Assembly (NCBI GenBank): GCA_963736355.1
Contig: CAVTOO010000022.1
Coordinates: forward strand, 124,001-188,000
DNA: 64,000 nt
Reading direction: 5' to 3'
DNA from: CAVTOO01 sp963736355
GTDB lineage: Bacteria; Pseudomonadota; Alphaproteobacteria; Rhizobiales; Xanthobacteraceae
Of this stretch, positions 53,330-62,079 are shown piece by piece; positions within the stretch are counted from its first letter, which is position 1, and every line of letters begins with the position of its first letter. A program made the position numbers and the translations under genes. The notes beneath the pieces were generated by a model. The model was not told the DNA's origin. It saw nothing but the letters and a program-made list of their open reading frames with translations, and did no database searches.

Positions 53330-54733
53330 TTAGCCGGGCCGCGTCATTCTGTCCGGCCGCACCACACGGTCGAACTCGGCCGCCGTTACACCCGCCTTGA
53401 TGGCTTCCTCGCGCAGCGTGGTTCCGTTGGCGTGGGCGGTCTTGGCGATCTTTGCGGCCTTGTCGTAGCCGATGCGCGGCGCAAGCGCGGTGACGAGCAT
53501 CAGAGAACGGCCCATCAACTCGGCGATCCGCTTCTTGTCGGCGCGAATGCCCTCGACGCAATGGTCGGTGAACGAGACCGAGGCATCTGCCATCAGCCGG
53601 ATCGACTGCAGCAGATTATGCGCCATCACCGGCTTATAGACGTTCAGCTCGAAATGCCCCTGGCTGCCTGCAACCGTGACGGTGGTCTGATTGCCGAACA
53701 CCTGACAGCACGCCATCGTCATCGCCTCGCTCTGCGTCGGGTTGACCTTGCCCGGCATGATCGAGGAACCCGGCTCGTTTTCCGGCAAAATGAGTTCGCC
53801 GAGGCCCGAACGCGGGCCCGAACCGAGCAGGCGAATGTCGTTGGCGATCTTGAACAGGCCGGTGGCGAGCGCGGCGATGGCGCCATGTACGAACACATAG
53901 GCGTCGTTCGCCGCCAGTGCCTCGAACTTGTTCGGCGCCGTGACGAAGCGCACGCCCGTGAGGCGCGAGACGTGCGCGGCGAACTTCTTGTCGAAGCCGC
54001 GCGGTGCGTTCAGGCCGGTGCCCACCGCGGTGCCGCCTTGCGCGAGGGGTGCGAGGAACTTCGCCGCTGTCTCGATGCGCGCGATCCCGCCCGCGACTTG
54101 CGCGGCGTAACCTGAAAATTCCTGGCCAAGCGTGAGCGGCGTTGCATCCTGCGTGTGGGTGCGCCCGATCTTCACGATCGAGGCGAACGCCTTTTCCTTC
54201 TTGCGCAGCGCGGCATGAAGATGCTTCAGCGCCGGCAGGAGATGCGTGCGGATCTCCAGCAGGGCCGCGATATGCATCGCGGTGGGAAACGAGTCGTTCG
54301 ACGACTGGCTCATATTGACGTGGTCGTTGGGATGCACCGGCGCCTTCGCGCCGCGCTGGCCGCCGAGCATCTCGTTGGCGCGGTTGGCGATCACCTCGTT
54401 GAGGTTCATGTTGGTCTGGGTGCCCGAACCCGTCTGCCAGACGACCAGCGGAAATTCGTTCTCCATGCCGCCGTCGATGATCTCGCCGGCCGCACGCATG
54501 ATCGCCTGCGCGCGGCGCTTGTCGAGCAGCTTGAGGTCGAGATTGGTTTTTGCGGAGGCGTATTTGACGATGGCGAGTGCACGGATCAAGGGCAGCGGCA
54601 TGCGCTCGGTGCCGATCCGGAAATTGCGGCGCGACCGCTCGGTCTGCGCGCCCCAATAGGAACTGGCTGGAACCTCGATGGGCCCGAACGTATCGGTTTC
54701 GATGCGTGTTGCGGGCTTTGTCTGCTTTGCCAT
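53330..54733 (-). CDS. fumC: Fumarate hydratase, class II
   Basis: The 467-residue homotetrameric enzyme converts fumarate to L-malate in the TCA cycle. The superfamily signature GSSIMPGKVNPTQSEAM is intact; N-terminal TDTFGPIEVPASSYWGAQT and QTGSGTQTNMNLNEV, MSQSSNDSFPTAMHI and the catalytic-region GRTHTQDATPLTL are all present. The length is standard for iron-independent class II. It lies downstream of sspB on the same strand. Confidence 0.97.
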   Translation of the reverse strand: MAKQTKPATRIETDTFGPIEVPASSYWGAQTERSRRNFRIGTERMPLPLIRALAIVKYASAKTNLDLKLLDKRRAQAIMRAAGEIIDGGMENEFPLVVWQTGSGTQTNMNLNEVIANRANEMLGGQRGAKAPVHPNDHVNMSQSSNDSFPTAMHIAALLEIRTHLLPALKHLHAALRKKEKAFASIVKIGRTHTQDATPLTLGQEFSGYAAQVAGGIARIETAAKFLAPLAQGGTAVGTGLNAPRGFDKKFAAHVSRLTGVRFVTAPNKFEALAANDAYVFVHGAIAALATGLFKIANDIRLLGSGPRSGLGELILPENEPGSSIMPGKVNPTQSEAMTMACCQVFGNQTTVTVAGSQGHFELNVYKPVMAHNLLQSIRLMADASVSFTDHCVEGIRADKKRIAELMGRSLMLVTALAPRIGYDKAAKIAKTAHANGTTLREEAIKAGVTAAEFDRVVRPDRMTRPG

Positions 54734-54787
54734 GAGGCCTCCGGTGCTTCGCGCCGCGCGCGAATGGCGGCATCAGCGTTTGCTTTG

Positions 54788-54837
54788 ACGCGTTTTCTTA
54801 ACGCGAACCGGTCACGACTGCGCCTGGAAACGCTCTA
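54788..54837 (+). repeat. Dispersed palindromic repeat, family B (copy 3)
   Basis: TGACGCGTTTTCTTAACGCGAACCGG...GGAAACGCTCT matches the other family B copies, with several changes in the middle. Its last bases include the sspB stop codon (54835-54837). Confidence 0.8.
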
Positions 54838-55425
54838 TTTTTTTCGGAACTTGTCGAGCCGTACAACTTCGGCGCCGCCCTGCGTGGGCTTCGGCTCGTC
54901 GGGCTTGTCGCCGTCTGGCTCTGACGCGGGTGCAGCCTCGGCGGCAGGTGCTGCGTCCTTTGCATCCTTCGCGCTGTCTTTGGACGGATCCTTTTCCACC
55001 TTGGCGGGAACGGACTTGGACTCCGTCTTTACCACGGGCGGCGACGCTGTATTGGCTGCGGATTTTTCCTCGGCCGTCTCAAACTGCAGGCCGAACTGAA
55101 CCGACGGATCGAAGAAGCCCTTGATCGTGTCGAACGGGATCACGAGCCGCTCGGGGATTCCGTTGAACGACAGGCCAACTTCAAACTGCTCGGCGTTGAC
55201 GCGCAGATCCCAGAATTGATGCTGCAGGATGATCGTCATCTCGTCGGGATATTGCGACAACAGACGGGGCGACAACTTCACGCCCGGCGCCTTGGTGTAG
55301 AAGGTGATGAAGAAGTGATGCTCGCCGGGCAGGCCGTTTTCGGCGGCGTCGGTGAGGACGCGCCGCAGCACGCCGCGCAGAGCTTCGCGCGCCAGAATGT
55401 CGTAGCGGATGTGGTCGGTCGTCAT
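54835..55425 (-). CDS. sspB: ClpXP adaptor protein SspB
   Basis: The 196-residue alpha-type adaptor hands tmRNA-tagged and other proteins to ClpXP. The N-terminal substrate-binding domain (about 1-120; HHFFITFYTKAPGVKLSPRL, FNGIPERLVIPFDTI) is conserved. A disordered Ala/Lys/Glu-rich linker follows, and the C-terminal peptide EVVRLDKFRKK is the ClpX-docking motif. The start at 55425 (MTTDHIRYD) is preferred over a longer frame. The tmRNA gene lies about 115 bases upstream on the same strand, so tag-maker and tag-reader are neighbours. Confidence 0.94.
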   Translation of the reverse strand: MTTDHIRYDILAREALRGVLRRVLTDAAENGLPGEHHFFITFYTKAPGVKLSPRLLSQYPDEMTIILQHQFWDLRVNAEQFEVGLSFNGIPERLVIPFDTIKGFFDPSVQFGLQFETAEEKSAANTASPPVVKTESKSVPAKVEKDPSKDSAKDAKDAAPAAEAAPASEPDGDKPDEPKPTQGGAEVVRLDKFRKK

Positions 55426-55540
55426 TGACAGCCTTGCTGGCCCGAATCGGTCTTGGTGGCCCGAGGCCACCGCCGAAAATAGCGCGGTTTCAGGACGGAA
55501 ATGAAGTGGGGGCTTCTGTTGCCAGGTGCCCCCGGACCCC

Positions 55541-55835
55541 GCCTGACGGAGCTTAACCCGTCAGGGCTTTAAGATCGGTCTTTCAGACTGCGTTACGCAG
55601 CCTGAGCAACCGGAGCATAGTTGTCGTTGGCAACTATTGCTAAGGCCCGATCACGGCGGAACCATACCGAGCAAAAACTCGCCTTTTATGCCCTCGTCGA
55701 TCCTGTTTCGCCCCCGCCAAAGCCCGCTTTCATGCGGCCAGTACGGGCTTGGGTGGAGGCGCCGGGTACCGCCCCCGGGTCCGAATGGTTTATTGCGACG
55801 GTCGTTTATTGCCATAGCCGGCAAGCCGGCACCCG
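55541..55835 (-). ncRNA. ssrA: tmRNA, circularly permuted two-piece alphaproteobacterial type
   Basis: On the minus strand the tag reading frame at 55631-55593 encodes ANDNYAPVAQAA and stop. The tRNA part is permuted: the 3' acceptor strand CGCCTCC (55755-55761) comes first, then a ~35-base intervening segment, then the 5' strand GGGGGCG (55709-55715) beginning GGGGGCGAAACAGGATCGAC. The two strands make seven pairs (one G-U). The hairpin CCTGACGG/CCGTCAGG (55542-55565) marks the 3' end. A TATATT at 55842-55837 is a plausible -10, so the 5' end is near 55830-55835. tmRNA frees stalled ribosomes and tags the product for ClpXP via SspB, encoded next to it. The gap 55426-56047 holds only this gene. 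Confidence 0.93.
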
Positions 55836-56047
55836 TAATATAGGGCACAACACTTACTGGAAAAAGGGCGGGAATCGGCGAGAATTGACAGAAACAGGCC
55901 TGTCCGGCCGCACGTTATGCGAGATGGATCCAACCGTCGCAGACCAAAGTTGAATGGAATTCCATGGCCCGGAGTCGAACAATTTGACACCAAACAAGGC
56001 CCCAAGAGGCCGCGAGCGACCATAAGGTCGTTCGGGAGGAGACCAGC

Positions 56048-57031
56048 ATGACAGTCACGACACGACGCACTTTGTTGACGCTTGCCGCCACGCTCGGCCT
56101 TGCCGCGCTGGCGACGCCGGTTTGGGCGCAGGGAGCCTATCCCTCGCGCCCCATCACCATCATCGTGCCGTTCGCGGCCGGCGGTCCGACCGATGCGATC
56201 ACGCGCATCGTCGCCCAGCACATGTCGCAGACGCTCGGCCAGCAGCTTGTCGTCGAGAACGTCGTCGGCGCCGGCGGCACCACCGGCGGCACCCGTGCCG
56301 CGCGCGCCACCAATGACGGCTACACGCTGATCACCGGTCACATGGGCACGCATGCGGCGTCGGTCGCGCTGTATCCGGATCTGCAATATCACCCGGAGAA
56401 GGATTTCGAGCCGGTCGGCCTGCTCGCCGGCACGCCGATCCTCATTCTCGCCAAGAAGGATTTTCCGGCGAAGGACCTCAAGGAGTTCGTGGCGCAGGTG
56501 AAGGCCAACTCCGCCAAGATGAACCAGGCCCATGCCGGCGTCGGCTCGGTCTCGCACATCTCGTGCATCCTGTTGAACTCGCAGCTCGGCGCCAAGCCGG
56601 TCGGCATTCCGTTCAACGGCACGGGACCTGCGATGAATGCGCTGATCGCGGGTCAGATCGACTATATGTGCGATCAGATCGTCAACGCCGTGCCGCAGAT
56701 CAACGCCGGCACCATCAAGGCCTATGCGGTGGCAACGCCGGAGCGTAATCCCTCGCTGCCCAATCTGCCGACCACGAAGGAAGCGGGCCTGCCGGAATTC
56801 CAAGCCTCGGCCTGGAATGCGATCTTCGCGCCGAAGGGTACGCCGGAGCCGATCCTCGTCAAGCTCAATGACGCGGTGGTCAAGGCGCTGAGCGACGACG
56901 CCGTGCGCAAGCGCCTGTCCGATCTCGGCAGCGACATTCCGAGCGTCGAAGGTCGTTCCCGACCGGCGCTCGCCAAGCTCGTCAAGGACGAGATCGCGAA
57001 ATGGACGCCGGTGCTCAAGGGCGCCAAGTAA
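56048..57031 (+). CDS. Periplasmic tricarboxylate-type solute-binding protein (TctC/Bug family)
   Basis: The 327-residue protein has a signal peptide ending near VWAQG (about residue 27). The Bug-family motifs PSRPITIIVPFAAGGPTDA and VVENVVGAGGTTGG are present, and the ligand-contact segments GHMGTHA and GVGSVSHISC lie in between. It binds a carboxylated solute for a tripartite or other importer. No TctA/TctB membrane genes lie nearby, so it is an orphan binding protein; the ligand is unknown. A strong terminator follows. Confidence 0.9.
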   Translation: MTVTTRRTLLTLAATLGLAALATPVWAQGAYPSRPITIIVPFAAGGPTDAITRIVAQHMSQTLGQQLVVENVVGAGGTTGGTRAARATNDGYTLITGHMGTHAASVALYPDLQYHPEKDFEPVGLLAGTPILILAKKDFPAKDLKEFVAQVKANSAKMNQAHAGVGSVSHISCILLNSQLGAKPVGIPFNGTGPAMNALIAGQIDYMCDQIVNAVPQINAGTIKAYAVATPERNPSLPNLPTTKEAGLPEFQASAWNAIFAPKGTPEPILVKLNDAVVKALSDDAVRKRLSDLGSDIPSVEGRSRPALAKLVKDEIAKWTPVLKGAK

Positions 57032-57068
57032 CAGGCTTCCGTCAGGCGCCTGACAAAACGATCAAGGC

Positions 57069-57097
57069 TCGGGCCGGCGCAAGCCGGCCCGATGCTT
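57069..57097 (+). terminator. Intrinsic terminator after the TctC-like gene
   Basis: A perfect 10-bp stem TCGGGCCGGC/GCCGGCCCGA (57069-57078, 57083-57092) with a GCAA tetraloop is followed by TGCTTTT. Confidence 0.85.
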
Positions 57098-57174
57098 TTG
57101 AGCGCATGGTTTGCGCATGGCCCAATGCGGATAAAGCATTTGGTTCTGCGGAATGGCCGCTTTATGCAAAGCTT

Positions 57175-57801
57175 ATGAATGCGCCTCTGCCGCCTGAGCC
57201 CGACGAGCCCACGCCTGTTCCGCCGCCGGAGCTCACTGCGCCCGGCCTGGTGACGCCAAGCCTTTGGGCGATGACGCTGGGCTTCACCGTCATGACGATG
57301 CAAGGCGTTGGCGGCGTGCTGGTGTTTGCGCGCCGTTATATCGTCGAGCGTGCGCGTTGGATGACGGCGCATGAGTTCGACGAGGCCTTCGCCTTTTCCC
57401 AGCTTCTGCCGGGCCCGAACATCGTCAACTTCGCGGTGATGTACGGCCAGCGCCACTATGGGATTGTCGGCGCCGTCATGGCTTTCATGGGCATTCTGGT
57501 GCCGCCGGTCGCGCTGGTGATGGTGATTGCCGCCGTCTTCGCGCAGTTCGGTGATGCGGAGTTGCTGCGCCGTATTCTCAATGGGACCGCCGTCACCGCC
57601 GCGGGATTGCTGCTCTCGGTCGTTCTGAAGATGAGCACGCCGCTGGCGAAGCAGCGCTCGATCCGCGCCGGGATCATCGTTGTCGGAATCTTTGTCTCCA
57701 TTGTCGTGTTTCGCGTGCCTCTGCCGATCGTGTTGCTGGTGGCGCTGCCGGCGAGCATCGGCATGGCGTGGTTTACGCGCCGAAAGGCGGCAGCGTCATG
57801 A
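57175..57801 (+). CDS. chrA: Chromate transporter family protein, first half-size subunit
   Basis: The 208-residue protein has a Pro-rich start and about six membrane helices, matching one CHR domain: GFTVMTMQGVGGVLVFAR and the conserved LPGPNIVNFAVMYG. Together with the next gene it makes the split (short-chain) form of the CHR family, in which two half-size proteins replace one 400-residue transporter. Chromate efflux is known for some members; others have no known substrate. ATG 57175 is chosen because the open frame upstream crosses the terminator and is not conserved. An ATGA overlap joins it to the second subunit. Confidence 0.85.
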   Translation: MNAPLPPEPDEPTPVPPPELTAPGLVTPSLWAMTLGFTVMTMQGVGGVLVFARRYIVERARWMTAHEFDEAFAFSQLLPGPNIVNFAVMYGQRHYGIVGAVMAFMGILVPPVALVMVIAAVFAQFGDAELLRRILNGTAVTAAGLLLSVVLKMSTPLAKQRSIRAGIIVVGIFVSIVVFRVPLPIVLLVALPASIGMAWFTRRKAAAS

Positions 57802-58331
57802 AGCCCGGTGACGACGCGTTGATGACCGTCACGATTCATTTTCTGTCGCTGTCGTTCCTCGCCATCGGCGGCGTCATTGCGACTTTGCCGGAGATGCATC
57901 GCATCGCCGTCGATCTCGAACATTGGATGACCGACCGCGAGTTCGCGGAGATGTTCGCGCTGGCGCAAATCGCGCCCGGCCCCAACATGATGATCGTGAC
58001 GCTCATCGGCTATCGCGCGGCGGGCGTTCTCGGCGGCATTGCCGCCACAGCCTGCGTCGCCGTGCCGCCTGCGATCTTCGCCTATCTCGTCGCCATGGGT
58101 TTCCACCGCGTGCGCGAGGCGACATGGCCGGTGGTGTTTCGCGCCGCGCTGGTGCCGGTCTCGGTCGGGCTGATGCTGGCGACGATGGTGATTATTTCGG
58201 TCGCCTCGGCGCAGTCCACCGCTGCGTGGGCGCTGCTGGCGGTCTCCACGGCCTTGATGCTGTGGACGCGGCTCCATCCGCTGCTGCTGCTGTTCGCCGG
58301 CGGGGTCATCGGCTTTTTCGGCCTGATTTGA
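57798..58331 (+). CDS. chrA: Chromate transporter family protein, second half-size subunit
   Basis: The 177-residue protein has about six membrane helices and the CHR motif QIAPGPNMMIVTLIGYRAAG. The start at ATG 57798 (MKPGDDALM) overlaps the first subunit, so equal, coupled synthesis and a heterodimer are likely. The function is as for its partner; the substrate is not shown by sequence. Confidence 0.85.
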   Translation: MKPGDDALMTVTIHFLSLSFLAIGGVIATLPEMHRIAVDLEHWMTDREFAEMFALAQIAPGPNMMIVTLIGYRAAGVLGGIAATACVAVPPAIFAYLVAMGFHRVREATWPVVFRAALVPVSVGLMLATMVIISVASAQSTAAWALLAVSTALMLWTRLHPLLLLFAGGVIGFFGLI

Positions 58332-58423
58332 CGAATAACAGCGGGGACAGGCACTTAGAGGTGCTCGTCCTCCCTTGTCCGGGCGCCGCTTGATCGCCAT
58401 TTTCGGCGTCGGAGATTTTATTT

Positions 58424-58473
58424 TGACGCGTTTTCTTGACGCGAACCGGTGCCCGCTTCGCTCGAAAACGCTA
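58424..58473 (+). repeat. Dispersed palindromic repeat, family B (copy 4)
   Basis: TGACGCGTTTTCTTGACGCGAACCGGTGCCCGCTTCGCTCGAAAACGCTA is 50 bases (given here only as its two ends TGACGCGTTTTCTTGACGCG and GCTTCGCTCGAAAACGCTA). It lies 45 bases upstream of thyA, so it may sit in the thyA leader or its promoter. Confidence 0.85.
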
Positions 58474-58518
58474 TATGCCAAGCTCCCACAGGCGCCCTGA
58501 GTCGCGCGGAAAACGCCG

Positions 58519-59313
58519 ATGCACCAATATCATGACCTTCTCGAACGCATTCTCGCCGACGGCGTGAAGAAGACCGATCGCACCGGCACGGGCACGTTGT
58601 CGGTGTTCGGCCATCAGATGCGGTTCAATCTCGCCGACGGCTTTCCGATGGTCACGACCAAGAAGCTGCATCTCAAATCGATCGTCCACGAGCTGCTCTG
58701 GTTCCTCAACGGCGATACCAACATCAAATATCTCAACGACCACGGCGTGCGGATCTGGGATGAGTGGGCCGACGCAAGCGGCGATCTCGGCCCCGTCTAT
58801 GGCCGGCAATGGCGGTCATGGCCGGCGCCGGATGGCGGTGCGATCGACCAGATGGCGAAAGTCGTCGACATGATCAAGCGTTCGCCGGATTCGCGCCGTC
58901 TCATCGTCAGCGCGTGGAATCCGGCCGATGTCGACAAGATGGCGCTGCCGCCGTGCCACTGCCTGTTTCAGTTTTATGTCGCCGACGGAAAACTGTCCTG
59001 CCAGCTCTATCAGCGCTCGACCGACACGTTTCTCGGTCTGCCGTTCAACATCGCGTCCTACGCGTTGTTGACGCTGATGATGGCGCAGGTGACGGGTCTC
59101 AAGCCGGGCGATTTCGTTCATACCTCCGGCGACACGCACCTTTATGTCAACCACATCGAACAGGCGCGACTGCAATTGTCGCGTGCGCCGCGCCAGTTGC
59201 CGACCATGAAGCTCAATCCCGAGGCGAAGGATCTTTTCAATTTTCGCTTCGAAGATTTTGCGCTCGAAGGCTACGAGCCCCATCCGCATATCAAGGCCGA
59301 GGTCGCGGTTTGA
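58519..59313 (+). CDS. thyA: Thymidylate synthase
   Basis: The 264-residue enzyme makes dTMP from dUMP with methylene-tetrahydrofolate. The catalytic Cys146 lies in LPPCHCLFQF, and the nucleotide site CQLYQRSTDTFLGLPFNIASY is intact. The length is the same as in E. coli. The final TGA overlaps the folA TTG. The dihydrofolate it makes is recycled by the next gene's product. Confidence 0.98.
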   Translation: MHQYHDLLERILADGVKKTDRTGTGTLSVFGHQMRFNLADGFPMVTTKKLHLKSIVHELLWFLNGDTNIKYLNDHGVRIWDEWADASGDLGPVYGRQWRSWPAPDGGAIDQMAKVVDMIKRSPDSRRLIVSAWNPADVDKMALPPCHCLFQFYVADGKLSCQLYQRSTDTFLGLPFNIASYALLTLMMAQVTGLKPGDFVHTSGDTHLYVNHIEQARLQLSRAPRQLPTMKLNPEAKDLFNFRFEDFALEGYEPHPHIKAEVAV

Positions 59314-59846
59314 GCGCGAAATCGCTTGAGATCGTGTTCGTCGTCGCCATCGCCGCAAACGGCGTGATCGGCCGCGACAATGCGATGCCGTGGAAGCTCA
59401 AATCCGACATGGCGCATTTTCGCGAGACCACATTCGGCCGGCCGGTGATCATGGGCCGCAAGACGTTTCTGTCCATCGGCAAGCCGCTCAAGGGCCGCAC
59501 CAATATCGTCGTGACGCGGCAGAAAGACTTCAGCGCCGACGGTGTTGTGGTGGCGCATTCGCTCGATGCCGCGCTCGATGTGGCGCGCGGCGACGCGATG
59601 CGGCGTTTTGCCGCCGAAATCGCGGTCATCGGCGGCGCCGACATTTATGCGCAATTGATGGACCGAGCCGACCGCCTCGAAATCACCGAGGTGCACGCCT
59701 CGCCGGAGGGCGACACCCTGTTTCCGCCGCGTGGCGAGGGTTGGCAGGAGGTTGCGCGCGAACGGCATGAGGCCGGGGAGGCCGACAGCGCCGCGTTTTC
59801 CTTTATAACCATGCGCCGTCCACCGGCCGGGACGCGTCAGGGTTAA
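59310..59846 (+). CDS. folA: Dihydrofolate reductase
   Basis: The 178-residue NADPH enzyme returns dihydrofolate to tetrahydrofolate. Motifs are VVAIAANGVIGRDNAMPW (active-site Trp and loop), MGRKTFLSIGKPLKGRTNIV and the NADPH-site AVIGGADIYAQL. I chose a TTG start at 59310 overlapping the thyA stop (TTGA), which gives SAKSLEIVFVVAIA; no ATG is found in the right place. murB in this window has the same TTGA arrangement. It forms an operon with thyA, a common pairing. Confidence 0.94.
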   Translation: MSAKSLEIVFVVAIAANGVIGRDNAMPWKLKSDMAHFRETTFGRPVIMGRKTFLSIGKPLKGRTNIVVTRQKDFSADGVVVAHSLDAALDVARGDAMRRFAAEIAVIGGADIYAQLMDRADRLEITEVHASPEGDTLFPPRGEGWQEVARERHEAGEADSAAFSFITMRRPPAGTRQG

Positions 59847-59971
59847 CGGCGCGAGCCCGTTGTCACATTGACAATCAGGCACTTAAGCTTACGTCCGGGT
59901 CGGCCCGGCGATGCGTTGTGCGCGCGCCGGGGGTTTCCTATAAGACAGCTTGTCCGAAATAGAGGTTTGTC

Positions 59972-61099
59972 ATGGCGTGGAAAAATCAAGGTGGCGGTCC
60001 CTGGGGTCCCGGTCCGAAAGGTCCGTGGGGTTCCGGTCCGCAATCGTCCGGCCCGACGCCTCCCGATCTTGAAGACCTGATCCGCCGTGGTCAGGACAAG
60101 ATCCGCACTTTCATGCCGGGTGGCGGCTTCAACGCGCTGACGGTTGTCCTCATCGCGCTCGGCCTGCTCGGCGCGCTTGGTTACATGTCGCTCTTCCGCG
60201 TGCAGCCTGACGAACTCGGCGCCGTCATGCGCTTCGGCAAGCATGTCCGCACGGTTCAGCCCGGCCTCAACACCAAGTGGCCTTACCCGATCGAGACGGT
60301 GTCGCTGCCGAAGGCGTTGCGCGTCAACACGATGTCCATCGGTGCCGGCACTGTTGCCGACGGCAGCACGGTTCGCCGCGGCGGCGCGCGCAGCCGGCCC
60401 GAGGAAAGCCTGATGCTGACCGGCGACGAGAACATCGTCGATATCGATTTCACGGTGCTGTGGCGCATCAAGCCCGACGGCATCGGCGACTATCTCTTCA
60501 ACATCCAGAATCCGGAAGGCACCGTGAAGGCGGTGGCCGAAAGCGCCATGCGCGAAGTGGTCGGCCGTTCCAACATCCAGCCGATCCTGACCGGCGCGCG
60601 CAGCGGTATCGAAAGCGCGGTTCTCGATCTGATGCAGAAGACGCTCGACGACTACAAAGCCGGCATCCTGATTACGCAGGTCCAGTTGCAGAAGGTCGAT
60701 CCGCCGACGCAGGTGATCGATGCATTCCGCGACGTGCAGGCGGCGCGCGCCGATCTTGAGCGTGCCCAGAACGAAGCGCAGACCTATGCCAACCGCATTC
60801 TTCCCGAGGCGCGTGGCCGGGTGGCGCAGATCACGCAGGCGGCGGAAGCCTATCGTGAACAGACCGTCGCCGAAGCCAAGGGCCAGACCTCGCGCTTTCT
60901 GAAGATCTATGACGAGTACAAGAAGGCGCCTGAGGTGACGCGGCAGCGCATCTATCTGGAGACGATGGAGCGTGTGTTCTCCGGTGCCGACAAGATCATT
61001 CTCGACGGCGGACCGGGCTCGCAGGGTGTCGTGCCCTATCTGCCGCTCGGCGAGTTGCAGCGCCGGCCGGCGCCGCCCGCCAGCCAGCCCCAGCGATAA
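59972..61099 (+). CDS. hflK: FtsH protease regulator HflK
   Basis: The 375-residue prohibitin-family protein has a Gly/Pro-rich cytoplasmic start (MAWKNQGGGPWGPGPKG), one membrane helix (about 55-75), then the SPFH/prohibitin domain (FRVQPDELGAVMRFGKHVRTV) and a C-terminal coiled coil. With HflC it forms the large ring around FtsH that limits its proteolysis. The start ATG 59972 has ribosome binding site GAGG. HflC follows after 11 bases. Confidence 0.95.
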   Translation: MAWKNQGGGPWGPGPKGPWGSGPQSSGPTPPDLEDLIRRGQDKIRTFMPGGGFNALTVVLIALGLLGALGYMSLFRVQPDELGAVMRFGKHVRTVQPGLNTKWPYPIETVSLPKALRVNTMSIGAGTVADGSTVRRGGARSRPEESLMLTGDENIVDIDFTVLWRIKPDGIGDYLFNIQNPEGTVKAVAESAMREVVGRSNIQPILTGARSGIESAVLDLMQKTLDDYKAGILITQVQLQKVDPPTQVIDAFRDVQAARADLERAQNEAQTYANRILPEARGRVAQITQAAEAYREQTVAEAKGQTSRFLKIYDEYKKAPEVTRQRIYLETMERVFSGADKIILDGGPGSQGVVPYLPLGELQRRPAPPASQPQR

Positions 61100-61110
61100 G
61101 GAAACGAGCC

Positions 61111-62022
61111 ATGAAAAGCGTCGCTGGCATTAGTGCCGTCATTCTCCTGGTCGTCGCCCTGATTGTGGGCTTCGCATCGCTGTTCTCTGTCTACCAGACA
61201 GAGCAGGCCATCGTTGTGCGGTTCGGCAATCCGGTTCGCGTCATCACCGAGCCGGGCCTGAACTTTAAGGCCCCGTGGGACTCGGTCATCAAGATCGACA
61301 ACCGCATTCTCGATCTTGAAAACCCGGCGCAGGAAGTCATCGCCTCGGACCAGAAGCGTCTCGTGGTCGATGCTTTCGCGCGCTACAAAATTCGCGACGC
61401 GCTGCGCTTCTATCAGACCGTCGGTACGACCCGCGCCGCCAACGATCAATTGTCGGCTCTCTTGAACGCAGGTTTGCGCCGCGTGCTCGGCGAGACGACC
61501 TTCACCCACGTCGTCCGCGACGAACGCGCGCCGCTGATGTTGCGTATCCGCGATCTGCTCGATCAGCAGGCGGCGGTGTACGGCATCAATGTCGTCGACG
61601 TCCGTATCCGCCGCGCCGATTTGCCGGAGCAGAACTCGCAGGCCGTCTATCAGCGCATGCAGACGGAACGTCAGCGAGAAGCGGCCGAGTTCCGCGCCCA
61701 GGGCGCCCAGCGCGGCCAGGAAATCCGTGCGCGCGCGGAGCGCGAGGCGACGATCATCGTCGCCGAAGCCAACTCGCAGGGCGAACAGATTCGTGGTCAG
61801 GGCGACGGCGAGCGGAACCGCATCTTTGCCGAGGCGTTCGGTAAGGATCAGGAGTTCTTCACCTTCTATCGTTCGATGATCGCCTACGAGACCGGATTGC
61901 GGCCGAACGAAACGCGCCTCGTGCTCAAGCCGGATTCCGAATTCTTCCGCTACTTCGGCGGGCCGTCGGGGCTTCCTGCGCAGAATCCGTCCGCACCACC
62001 GGCGCCCGCGCCGGCGCGTTAA
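61111..62022 (+). CDS. hflC: FtsH protease regulator HflC
   Basis: The 303-residue partner of HflK has an N-terminal membrane helix and the SPFH domain (YQTEQAIVVRFGNPVRV...EPGLNFKAPW). Coiled-coil text is rich in Glu/Arg/Gln (QTERQREAAEFRAQG). The ribosome binding site AAGGAA lies just before the ATG. The small DUF2065 gene and degP follow in the same direction. Confidence 0.95.
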   Translation: MKSVAGISAVILLVVALIVGFASLFSVYQTEQAIVVRFGNPVRVITEPGLNFKAPWDSVIKIDNRILDLENPAQEVIASDQKRLVVDAFARYKIRDALRFYQTVGTTRAANDQLSALLNAGLRRVLGETTFTHVVRDERAPLMLRIRDLLDQQAAVYGINVVDVRIRRADLPEQNSQAVYQRMQTERQREAAEFRAQGAQRGQEIRARAEREATIIVAEANSQGEQIRGQGDGERNRIFAEAFGKDQEFFTFYRSMIAYETGLRPNETRLVLKPDSEFFRYFGGPSGLPAQNPSAPPAPAPAR

Positions 62023-62079
62023 TCGTGGTCTGAAATTCGTCTCTTGTGCGGCGGATCGCCTCATGCTGGATAGGCGGCC

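Noticed and set aside
55506..55535. GGGGGC/GCCCCC hairpin as a tmRNA terminator
   Set aside because: The stem is good but the following T-run is poor and mature tmRNA appears to end earlier at the CCTGACGG hairpin; not listed as a separate feature.
55621..55953. 110-codon plus-strand frame
   Set aside because: It overlaps the tmRNA gene on the other strand and has no family features.
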